Assembly (NCBI GenBank): GCA_021159785.1
Contig: JAGHDU010000018.1
Coordinates: forward strand, 1 to 6,286
DNA from: Staphylothermus sp.
GTDB taxonomy: Archaea; Thermoproteota; Thermoprotei_A; Sulfolobales; Desulfurococcaceae
Direction of reading: 5' to 3'
DNA: 6,286 bases
Part shown: one piece after another, positions 1 through 6,224 of the stretch
Layout of the letters: every line of letters begins with the position of its first letter
How positions within the stretch are numbered: position 1 is the stretch's first letter
Notes under the pieces: generated by a model
What the model was told of the DNA's origin: nothing
Database searches by the model: none
Seen by the model: the letters and a program-made list of their open reading frames with translations, nothing else
Position numbers and translations under genes: made by a program

Positions 1-12
1 AGTAATACTCAT
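1..12 (-). CDS. Possible start of a further minus-strand gene, cut by the window edge
   Basis: Reading the minus strand, an ATG at 12-10 opens a frame (Met-Ser-Ile-Thr) that leaves the window at base 1. It lies 36 bases past the stop of the MFS transporter gene. A purine-rich GGGGATAA sits at 23-16, with GGGGAT ending five bases before the ATG, the usual spacing for a ribosome-binding site. No oligo-T terminator lies between the MFS stop and this ATG, so the two genes could share a transcript. Only four codons are visible, so nothing can be said of the product, and the frame may prove not to be a gene. Confidence 0.25.
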
Positions 13-48
13 TAATTATCCCCTATGTAAAGATTTTAATTAGCTTAA

Positions 49-1245
49 CTAATATTTTCTCTTCAAATAGTCATTAAAGCAAATAGCAAGGAATCCTAAG
101 CTAATGCTATATAGTAGTGCTGTAATGCGTAATGGTAGTTCAAGATCTATGTCTAGTAGCCATCCTCCGATAGCTCTCCCTATACCGGTTGGAATTTGTG
201 AAGATAAATTCAGCATACTTGTAGCTATTCCTCTTTTGTCTCTCGGAACCAAACTTAATGCAAAAGCTGTATAGAGAGGATTGGCGACATTCATCAATAT
301 ACTTCTAACTAAGTAAATTGTACTGGCAATGCTATAGTTGCTTACAGTTGTCATCGCTAATAATAATGGGATACTAGGCATTGTTATTAATAAGTACGTT
401 TTTAAAGGTCCGCCATATTTATCTGCAATATTTGGTAACTTGATCATAATAAGAGCCATTGTGAGTTGTTGTAATCCAAATATACTCCCTATTTCGCCAC
501 TTGTAACATTATATTTTGCAGCAAAATAATAGCTAATATTATGAATAGACATAGCAGCACCTAAACCAATTAAAACGCTTGTAACAATTATACCATAGAA
601 TCTGCCGAGCTCCCTTAGGGCGAAGATTTTTCTCAGAACAAACTTCCTTTCTAACCCGTATACATTCTCTGCATTTAGTTTTCTTAGTTTTAGAGATATT
701 ATAATATTCACTAATGCGAGAAAGAACATGATTATAAAAGAATTCCTATACGCGTGGACGATATCTTCACTAAACTTTGTTGTCAATAGAATTGGTATCC
801 ATCCCATAAACGAGCCTAATGCACCTCCAAAAGACATAGCTGATCTTACATAACTGAATGCATAATGTAATACTTCATCTCGACCAATTCTTGAAGTATA
901 TACATCTAGACTAGTCATTAGTAATCCATTAGCTAAACCTTGGAGAACATATGCAGCTAACAATATTGGGAGATTCGGTATATATAACAAGAGAAAAACA
1001 ATAGAGTATAGAACTGTTCCAAGGACAAGAACTATTTTCGAATCCTTTAAATCACTTAGAATGCCTGCAAGAATTATTGATATACTGGAAAACAAAACAC
1101 TCGTTCCACCTAAAATACCAAATATTAATCCACTATATCCCAAGGTCTTCAAGTAGGGTCCTAAGACAGCCCAAGTAAATCCGAAGAATACTCCTTGGTT
1201 AAAACTCACCATCAACAGTTTAATGTCAATGCTCTCTAACTTCAT
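49..1245 (-). CDS. Major facilitator superfamily (MFS) transporter, 12 helices
   Basis: This 398-residue membrane protein is a secondary transporter of the MFS fold; the substrate cannot be told from sequence. About twelve hydrophobic segments are visible (roughly residues 13-31, 42-62, 72-90, 94-117, 129-149, 168-187, 216-235, 251-270, 282-299, 308-331, 340-364 and 372-391), the normal count and length for the family. A weak form of MFS motif A follows helix 2 (GILSDLKDSK, 61-70). Its second-half counterpart follows helix 8 (PNIADKYGG, 271-279), and VPRDKRGIA at 333-341 is the charged loop often seen before helix 11. The central loop (188-213) is basic, which suits a cytoplasmic position. 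The ATG start has no Shine-Dalgarno sequence, but a TATA-like box lies about 26 bases upstream, so a leaderless message is likely. The gene is divergent from the oxidoreductase gene. The MFS assignment is firm; drug efflux or sugar/metabolite transport are both possible. Confidence 0.9.
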   Translation of the reverse strand: MKLESIDIKLLMVSFNQGVFFGFTWAVLGPYLKTLGYSGLIFGILGGTSVLFSSISIILAGILSDLKDSKIVLVLGTVLYSIVFLLLYIPNLPILLAAYVLQGLANGLLMTSLDVYTSRIGRDEVLHYAFSYVRSAMSFGGALGSFMGWIPILLTTKFSEDIVHAYRNSFIIMFFLALVNIIISLKLRKLNAENVYGLERKFVLRKIFALRELGRFYGIIVTSVLIGLGAAMSIHNISYYFAAKYNVTSGEIGSIFGLQQLTMALIMIKLPNIADKYGGPLKTYLLITMPSIPLLLAMTTVSNYSIASTIYLVRSILMNVANPLYTAFALSLVPRDKRGIATSMLNLSSQIPTGIGRAIGGWLLDIDLELPLRITALLYSISLGFLAICFNDYLKRKY

Positions 1246-1266
1246 CGTGCATGTCTCGTATACTGT

Positions 1267-1276
1267 TTTATTTAAT
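1267..1276 (-). promoter_or_regulatory. Putative TATA box for the MFS gene
   Basis: On the minus strand this reads TTAAATAAAA, a TATA-like element centred about 26 bases before the ATG at 1245. Archaeal transcription normally starts about 25 bases past the box centre, which puts the start at or next to the A of the ATG. That agrees with the absence of any GGTGA-type ribosome site there. The bases upstream of the box (AACTAACG on the minus strand) are only a modest BRE. This is inferred from sequence alone. Confidence 0.4.
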
Positions 1277-1321
1277 TCGTTAGTTCACTGCTTTATTGCA
1301 GGGTCACAATCTAGTTAATCA

Positions 1322-1341
1322 CTGAAAATAATTCTATATAC
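1322..1341 (+). promoter_or_regulatory. Putative BRE/TATA promoter for the oxidoreductase gene
   Basis: An A-rich BRE-like stretch (GAAAATAA, 1324-1331) runs into a TATA-like box (TTCTATATAC, 1332-1341). Transcription would start near 1361, leaving a leader of about 15 bases. That leader contains GTGA at 1367-1370, six bases before the ATG at 1377, which matches part of the archaeal GGTGA ribosome site. The promoter lies back to back with that of the MFS gene, so one regulator bound between them could act on both. Confidence 0.5.
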
Positions 1342-1376
1342 TTGTCGATTAATTAGAAATTATACCGTGAAGTAAA

Positions 1377-2477
1377 ATGGCCGATATAGTCTTTCTCGGA
1401 GCGGGTAGAGTAGGAGGTCTTGCTCTTAGATTATTCCTAAGAGACTTAGGCAATATGGGTAGATTTAATGTATTAGTTCTCGACAAAGTCGATCGTAATA
1501 AATTGGCAGAGGAACATGGTATAGAGTTCAGAAAAGTAGCAAATATAGAAGACATATTGGAAAACATAAAAGGAGCACAGCTTGTTGTAACAGCCCTTCC
1601 TTCAAGAATAGCTTTCGATATAATTAAAAAGATACTCGAGAGAGGTTACAATGTAGTTGATGTCTCCTTTATACCAGAGGATCCATACATGGTCGAAGAC
1701 ATAGTAAAGAACAAAAAAGTATTTTATATCGTAGATGCTGGGTTTGCCCCTGGCTACAGTAACTTAGTAGCAGGAAACTTTTACGAAAAACTAGACAGAA
1801 ATATTGATTCATTAATCATTCGTGTAGGAGGAATACCAGTCGAACCAGTCCCTCCTATAGGATATATTGTCACTTGGAATCCGTTTGATCTTATTGAAGA
1901 ATATACTAGATCTGCGAGAATAATCGAGAACGGCGCAATTAAACAAGTTGATCCATTATCGAAGATACATAGTGTAAAAATACCCGAATTAGGAGAATAC
2001 GAAGGGTTCTATTCTGATGGACTAAGAACTCTTCTCAAAAACATAAATGCGAAAAACATGGCTGAAATAACTATACGTCACAAACAACACCTGTACATTA
2101 TGAGAAAACTTCGTGACCTAGGCTTTTTCGATGATAAACCATTGCGTATCAATGATGTATCAATCCTTCCCCAAATATTTACTGCTAGAATATTCGAGGA
2201 AAAATTATCCATAGATGAAAGAGACATAGCGATAATGGAAGTAATTGCTAAGAATAAGGACAATGTCTATAGACACTTATCGTATCTTTATGGAGGAATT
2301 GATAAGCCGTTTGCTACGTCAATGTATACTGCCCTGGTATTTGCAAAAACAATAGATATAGCTTTACATAAACAATTAGATCCAGGAATACTGCCTCTAG
2401 AAAAACTCTGGATGTTCAAGGAAGAATATGATTCCTTCCTCAAGAAATACTTAGTTCTAAAGGAAATTATTACGTAA
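1377..2477 (+). CDS. Saccharopine dehydrogenase-like / lysine 6-dehydrogenase-type NAD(P) oxidoreductase
   Basis: A soluble 366-residue dehydrogenase. The N-terminus is a Rossmann strand-loop-helix with the dinucleotide motif GAGRVGG (8-14). An acidic residue (Asp36) ends the second strand, which favours NAD over NADP. Further on come VDVSFIPED (94-102) and DAGFAPGYSNL (120-130). The long stretch 151-187 holds GGIPVEP, WNPFDLIEEYTRSAR and IENG. I know these last motifs from the lysine 6-dehydrogenase branch of the saccharopine dehydrogenase family, where they shape the substrate cleft; DGLRTLL (214-220) and the LRDLGFF block (245-251) are also typical. Family members oxidise the epsilon-amino carbon of lysine, or saccharopine. 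One departure is IRHKQH (233-238), where relatives usually carry an R-Y/W-P-G-H motif; the final His is kept but Pro and Gly are lost. The ATG has GTGA six bases upstream. The sugar symporter gene follows 101 bases later. The family is clear; the exact substrate is not. Confidence 0.8.
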   Translation: MADIVFLGAGRVGGLALRLFLRDLGNMGRFNVLVLDKVDRNKLAEEHGIEFRKVANIEDILENIKGAQLVVTALPSRIAFDIIKKILERGYNVVDVSFIPEDPYMVEDIVKNKKVFYIVDAGFAPGYSNLVAGNFYEKLDRNIDSLIIRVGGIPVEPVPPIGYIVTWNPFDLIEEYTRSARIIENGAIKQVDPLSKIHSVKIPELGEYEGFYSDGLRTLLKNINAKNMAEITIRHKQHLYIMRKLRDLGFFDDKPLRINDVSILPQIFTARIFEEKLSIDERDIAIMEVIAKNKDNVYRHLSYLYGGIDKPFATSMYTALVFAKTIDIALHKQLDPGILPLEKLWMFKEEYDSFLKKYLVLKEIIT

Positions 2478-2490
2478 AAGCAAGATAATG

Positions 2491-2508
2491 AAAAAGATAA
2501 TATTTTAT
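2491..2508 (+). promoter_or_regulatory. Possible promoter for the GPH symporter gene
   Basis: An A-rich run (AAAAAGATAA, 2491-2500) leads into TATTTTAT (2501-2508), a poor but acceptable BRE/TATA pair in the gap after the oxidoreductase stop at 2477. Initiation would fall near 2525-2532, giving a leader of about 50 bases before the ATG at 2579. The same T-rich stretch could instead end the upstream message. Whether the symporter has its own promoter or is read through from the oxidoreductase gene cannot be settled by eye. Confidence 0.3.
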
Positions 2509-2578
2509 TCTCATCGATTCTAAATTGTATAAACAGTGTATCTTTCTATTCGAGCTCGTTCTTGGCGGGGATAAGGTT

Positions 2579-3865
2579 ATGGGAGATAAACTGTCTAATA
2601 TAAAGGCTTTCCTTTATGGTTATGGGAACTTAATGGGACTAGGCTCAGTGTTAATAGTTCAATGGCTTCTATACTATTATTGTCCACCTGAAGATAGCGG
2701 ACTAATCCCTCTAGCTCCTATGGTAGCTATGGGCGCTGTGATATTATTTGGAAGGATAATAGATGCTGTATCTGATCCTTTGATTGGTTATTGGAGTGAT
2801 AAGACAGTAACTAGATGGGGGAGGAGAAAACCATTCATAGTAATAGGATTCATTCTTATGGCTTTAAGCCAGATATTGATATGGTTACCCATAGTCCATT
2901 ACGAATCAATAATAAATGTCATATATGCAGGAATCCTTCTTGGTGTATTCTGGTTCGGATACACGGCTGCAATCGCTCCATACCTTGCATTATTGCCCGA
3001 GATTGCTACAAGTACCGAAGAAAGAGTTCGGTTATCAGCTTTTCAAGCTTTCTTTAGCCAAATATCGCTAGTAATAGGTGGTGTTATTGTACCAATTCTG
3101 TTAGGAATGATGGGCTTTCTAAATACATCGGTTGTACTAACAATAGTCGCGATAACTAGTATGCTTGCAGTTGTGTTAGCAATAAAGGAAAGAATTAGCT
3201 CTGGAGAAAAAATTGCTACAAAAATGAACCTCATAGAGGCTGTCAAAGCAACAGCAACGAACAATGTATTCATATATTATCTCATACCCACTGCTATCTT
3301 GGTCTTATCAACTACTATGTTGCAAATGGCTCTACCATATGTTGTAACTGTTTCCGCGGGACTGAATAAGGAAGATGTTGCATTCTTTTATTTCCCATTA
3401 ATCATAGTATCAGTCATTACCCTACCCATATACAAGAAATTAACCGACAGAATGGGAAAGAAAAAATTATACATAATCGGAATGGGATTGTTCATAATAC
3501 CAACCCTCCTCCTAGCTTTAACGGGATTAATACCTATCGATCCCAGAATATACTTACTAGTAACAGGAGTTATTGGAGGATTATTCATAACGCCACTTCT
3601 AATGTTGCCAAATGCTTTCATAGCTGATATCACTGACATAGATGAGGAAAAAACAGGATACAGACGTGAAGCAATATATTTTGGTACGCAGGGATTAATA
3701 ACGAAAACTATGGCTGGATTAGCAGGTGTGTTAACTTCAGTGTTTTTAGAATTTCTAGGTTATAGTCAAGGTATGGATCTGGGAATAAGAGCTGTATATA
3801 TATTTGGAGGACTAATACTAATACCCGCTATTCTGATATTTAGGAAATACCCATTAGTAAAATGA
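2579..3865 (+). CDS. GPH-family sugar (glycoside-pentoside-hexuronide):cation symporter
   Basis: A 428-residue inner-membrane symporter that would take up a glycoside, pentoside or uronide with Na+ or H+. Twelve hydrophobic segments can be drawn, and the family hallmarks are plain. The loop after helix 2 (residues 58-90) carries GRIIDAVSDPLIGYWSDKT followed by RWGRRKPF, with the two conserved aspartates of the D-x-x-x-D-P core at 62 and 66. LPEIATSTEERVRL occupies 139-152. ADITDIDEEKTGYRREA at 349-365 is the second-half signature. The length is slightly under the 440-500 usual for MelB/GusB relatives. The start is chosen at ATG 2579: it leaves five residues before the conserved N-terminal segment, and GGGGAT (2567-2572) lies six bases upstream. 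The frame is also open from a TTG at 2525, which would add 18 poorly matching residues. The gene ends 21 bases from the convergent GNAT gene. The family is certain; the substrate is unknown, though the nearby GH4 enzyme makes a glycoside or uronide attractive. Confidence 0.93.
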   Translation: MGDKLSNIKAFLYGYGNLMGLGSVLIVQWLLYYYCPPEDSGLIPLAPMVAMGAVILFGRIIDAVSDPLIGYWSDKTVTRWGRRKPFIVIGFILMALSQILIWLPIVHYESIINVIYAGILLGVFWFGYTAAIAPYLALLPEIATSTEERVRLSAFQAFFSQISLVIGGVIVPILLGMMGFLNTSVVLTIVAITSMLAVVLAIKERISSGEKIATKMNLIEAVKATATNNVFIYYLIPTAILVLSTTMLQMALPYVVTVSAGLNKEDVAFFYFPLIIVSVITLPIYKKLTDRMGKKKLYIIGMGLFIIPTLLLALTGLIPIDPRIYLLVTGVIGGLFITPLLMLPNAFIADITDIDEEKTGYRREAIYFGTQGLITKTMAGLAGVLTSVFLEFLGYSQGMDLGIRAVYIFGGLILIPAILIFRKYPLVK

Positions 3866-3886
3866 AGATTTTTTGAAAAACTGAAT
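3866..3886. terminator. Compact bidirectional oligo-T terminator between convergent genes
   Basis: The whole gap between the symporter stop (3863-3865) and the GNAT stop (3889-3887) is 21 bases. It contains T6 (3869-3874), one G, then A5 (3876-3880). The plus-strand message therefore meets U6 within four bases of its stop, and the minus-strand message meets U5 within seven bases of its own. Archaeal RNA polymerase releases at such U-tracts without a hairpin, so one element can serve both genes. A second T6 at 3899-3904, inside the end of the GNAT gene on the opposite strand, would back up plus-strand termination. The role is inferred from composition and position. Confidence 0.6.
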
Positions 3887-4828
3887 TCATCTTATTAATT
3901 TTTTCTCATAAATATAGTAGGTTTTGACTCTATAGAGCCCAGGGAGTCCAGCATAGAAAAATAGGTGTGTTGTCCACGGGATCTCAATTATAGGAGAACC
4001 ATTTAGCTTTATTTTTTCAAGGCAATAATGCATTAATGCTTCACCGAGTCCGATACCTCTATGTTCTTTGGAGACACCTATTGGCCCAAATCTATGGAGA
4101 GCTAGTCCACTATAAACACTAAATCCTACAATTTCGTTGTTTTTAGTAGCTATTAATAAGCCTCCATATTCACTATTGTAGGCTATTTCTGCTTCAATGC
4201 TCCATGATAATCCAAATTTCTTCATTATCCATTCCTTGGATTTTGTTAGTGTTTCTTTATCAGAGACTTCGCGTATTTTGTAGCCCTTTTTACTGAGATT
4301 CTCGTTTAGCCAATAGTATCTCAGAGGCACATAGTATTGTTCTGCATCAAGATAATAATTAACAACTCTATCTATTACATCATAACCAGATTTTCTAATT
4401 ATATCATCAATTAGCTCATAGTGTTTATTTAGACCGGGTACGATGTAATAAGGTGCATAACCATATAAACGGATCATGTTCTTTCCTTTAGAAAGCGCGT
4501 ATTCTTCCAAGTATCCGAGCATATTCTTCAATAATTCTTCATATCTAGGAACCACACCTACAAGTTTTACCCATAGATAAGTCTCATATTTCTTCAAGTC
4601 TTTAGGTAAATTTTTGGGTTCAGCCAACCATAGGATTCCTAAGACTTCGTCTGTATCAATGTCTATGAACAGATTTATCTGCTCTGGCCCTGTAAACGGG
4701 TCCAACTCGATATTGTTTCTAACGAGATCCGGTGTTATGATATCATAGTACAGCATTGAATTAATTACATTCACTAGTTCCTTTATTGTTAATTCTCTTT
4801 CCTTGAGAGTGACAATGCTTACTTTCAC
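3887..4828 (-). CDS. Tandem GNAT-domain N-acetyltransferase
   Basis: A soluble protein of 313 residues made of two GNAT-like halves (about 5-160 and 184-313). The C-terminal half holds the acetyl-CoA pyrophosphate loop: IGVSKEHRGIGLGEAL at 250-265, with the R-x-x-G-x-G pattern at Arg257, Gly260 and Gly262, so this half is probably the active one. The N-terminal half lacks that loop but has YAPYYIVPGLN (124-134), a P-G-x-D/N type signature I associate with double-GNAT proteins. The C-terminal half ends in a similar FFYAGLPGLY (290-299), suggesting an old duplication. The chosen start is GTG 4828, because a perfect GGTGA lies four bases before it. An in-frame GTG at 4861 would add 11 residues but lacks a site as good. 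The gene directly follows GH4, whose stop falls inside this ribosome site, so the two are surely co-transcribed and probably translationally coupled. The acceptor (sugar amine, polyamine, protein) cannot be read from the sequence. Confidence 0.8.
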   Translation of the reverse strand: MKVSIVTLKERELTIKELVNVINSMLYYDIITPDLVRNNIELDPFTGPEQINLFIDIDTDEVLGILWLAEPKNLPKDLKKYETYLWVKLVGVVPRYEELLKNMLGYLEEYALSKGKNMIRLYGYAPYYIVPGLNKHYELIDDIIRKSGYDVIDRVVNYYLDAEQYYVPLRYYWLNENLSKKGYKIREVSDKETLTKSKEWIMKKFGLSWSIEAEIAYNSEYGGLLIATKNNEIVGFSVYSGLALHRFGPIGVSKEHRGIGLGEALMHYCLEKIKLNGSPIIEIPWTTHLFFYAGLPGLYRVKTYYIYEKKLIR

Positions 4829-4830
4829 AT

Positions 4831-4837
4831 TTTCACC
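4831..4837 (-). promoter_or_regulatory. Ribosome-binding site of the GNAT gene, containing the GH4 stop codon
   Basis: On the minus strand the bases read GGTGAAA. GGTGA (4837-4833) is the core complement of the archaeal 16S rRNA 3' end, and it is followed by AAAT and the GTG start at 4828. The TGA at 4835-4833 within it is also the GH4 stop. Ribosomes ending GH4 translation would therefore release directly on the site used to start GNAT. This site decides the GNAT start in favour of 4828 over 4861. Confidence 0.7.
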
Positions 4838-6224
4838 TAAAATGTAAAGCCATTTCTTCACTTCCAGGAACTTTTAGCATAGCATCTATAGTTTCTTCCG
4901 CTTGTTTAGTACTCTTGGTTCTAACATCGTAAAGTAGCCACTCCAATAGTATATCTCTTCCTCCCTCAAGAAATGCTTCTAGGGCCCATTCCATCCTCAT
5001 GTATCTAGGATATAATACAAACTTAGTGATCATATTATTTGGTGGGGTTATACTTATTCTATGTATTCCTTTAGCATCTATCATAGCTGGAACCTCTACT
5101 GCTACATCATCTGGGATACCAGGGATTAATCCTTGATTTAGAATATTTACTTGATATTTTCTTGGCTTATCATTGACAATAGAATCTATTATGTTGACTA
5201 TTTGTTCCCCGCTAGGTTTAGGAGGAAATACTTGTACTAACCTTATGGATGGATCAGACATTGCATCATATATTCTTTTTAACTGTAAATTAAGGTAACC
5301 AATATACATCATCCAGCCAATTTCAGAATCTGGCCCGCCTGTCGGACCATACCAATTCTTCTTCGTTTCAAGATTCCAATGATACTTCCAAGTACCTCCT
5401 CTTACTGTATCGCCTATAGGGAATAATCCATAGATATGATACATATCAACTGCAGCTGGCGATAACTGTATGTCAAATGGATCAGTTGTCGTTAACCTCC
5501 ATCTCTCCCAGTACCTTTCGGCTTCTTCAGCGATCCATTTATCGATAAGGTCATATCCATTTTCATCGTTATATCTAAACTTTGTAAGCCATATTACATG
5601 ATTAAATCCTACCATTTCAGCATCTACTTTACTAGGATCGAGGTGTAGTTCTTTTACGATCTTGTAAAATTCCATGTGACCGTGGCATAAACCAATTGTT
5701 TTAATCTTGCTCTTCCTATTGATAAGAGTTGTTAATTCAAAAACTGGGTTAGCGACATTTATAAACCATGCATTTGGCGCATATTCTTCAATATCCCTAA
5801 CTATGTCCATGATGAGTTTGAATTGATAATAACCCCATATAGTATGATAATCACTAACCATATTCCACTCAATACTATTAATGCCTCTATAATATCCTTT
5901 CTTCTCAGTAGCTTCTCTAAGCATTTCATAGTATATGTGTCCTTTGGCCATGGCACTGTTAATGACAAAATCACTATCCTTTATAGCTTCAACGCGATCC
6001 ATTGTTTTATAGAATTTAATATCCGCCCCGATTTCCTCAGCGTATCTTTTGGCAAAACCATATATGAGATCAAGTCTTTCCCTATTAATATCCATTAAGT
6101 ATACATTACTACCCCATAGAGATTTATTTATGATTAAGTCAATGAGTACGCGGGAAGACCATACAGCAGAACCAGCTCCTATAAATGATATTTTAATTCC
6201 TTTACCCGAGTTTTCAGGAGGCAT
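4833..6224 (-). CDS. Glycoside hydrolase family 4 (NAD/Mn-dependent), alpha-glucuronidase-like motif
   Basis: A cytosolic 463-residue GH4 enzyme. Family members cleave glycosides through NAD-dependent oxidation at C3, elimination and re-addition, using a divalent metal. The N-terminal Rossmann motif is IGAGSAVWS (15-23). Asp45, in YLMDI (42-46), ends the second strand as expected for NAD. NVANP (156-160) is the conserved substrate-binding turn. The metal pair is Cys180 in GLCHGH (178-183) and His209 in GFNHV (206-210), spaced 29 apart, the same spacing I recall for Thermotoga AglA. IGDTVRGGTWKYH (270-282) and WYGPTGGPDSEIGW (291-304) are further family blocks. As I recall the literature, the four residues from the cysteine sort GH4 subgroups: CHSV alpha-galactosidase, CHEV alpha-glucosidase, CHGx alpha-glucuronidase, CNVP phospho-glycosidase. 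CHGH here points to the alpha-glucuronidase group and argues against a phospho-sugar substrate. There is no signal peptide. The ATG at 6224 is the only fitting start but has no clear ribosome site. Family certain, substrate tentative. Confidence 0.92.
   Translation of the reverse strand: MPPENSGKGIKISFIGAGSAVWSSRVLIDLIINKSLWGSNVYLMDINRERLDLIYGFAKRYAEEIGADIKFYKTMDRVEAIKDSDFVINSAMAKGHIYYEMLREATEKKGYYRGINSIEWNMVSDYHTIWGYYQFKLIMDIVRDIEEYAPNAWFINVANPVFELTTLINRKSKIKTIGLCHGHMEFYKIVKELHLDPSKVDAEMVGFNHVIWLTKFRYNDENGYDLIDKWIAEEAERYWERWRLTTTDPFDIQLSPAAVDMYHIYGLFPIGDTVRGGTWKYHWNLETKKNWYGPTGGPDSEIGWMMYIGYLNLQLKRIYDAMSDPSIRLVQVFPPKPSGEQIVNIIDSIVNDKPRKYQVNILNQGLIPGIPDDVAVEVPAMIDAKGIHRISITPPNNMITKFVLYPRYMRMEWALEAFLEGGRDILLEWLLYDVRTKSTKQAEETIDAMLKVPGSEEMALHFR

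Noticed and set aside
338..529. Open frame of 63 codons on the plus strand inside the MFS gene
   Set aside because: It lies fully antisense to a well-supported membrane protein, has no ribosome site or promoter, and its translation shows no domain.
1288..1301. Short inverted repeat CTGC-TTTATT-GCAG in the divergent region
   Set aside because: The arms are only four bases and do not extend; this is expected by chance in AT-rich DNA.
1349..1567. 72-codon minus-strand frame over the start of the oxidoreductase gene
   Set aside because: It is antisense to the conserved Rossmann region, and its translation is a low-information mirror of that coding strand.
2078..2263. 61-codon minus-strand frame in the oxidoreductase gene
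   Set aside because: It is a shadow of a real gene, with no start signals and no recognisable protein features.
2478..2510. Terminator after the oxidoreductase gene
   Set aside because: The longest T run is four bases and there is no hairpin; the stretch fits a weak promoter equally well, so no terminator is called.
2815..3639. Three open frames overlapping the GPH symporter (one plus, two minus strand)
   Set aside because: All lie within the hallmark motifs of the symporter in other frames; the hydrophobic look of the minus-strand ones comes from the membrane-protein codons opposite.
4829..4861. Longer GNAT start at GTG 4861
   Set aside because: It would overlap GH4 by 29 bases and has only a partial ribosome site, while GTG 4828 has a perfect GGTGA at correct spacing.
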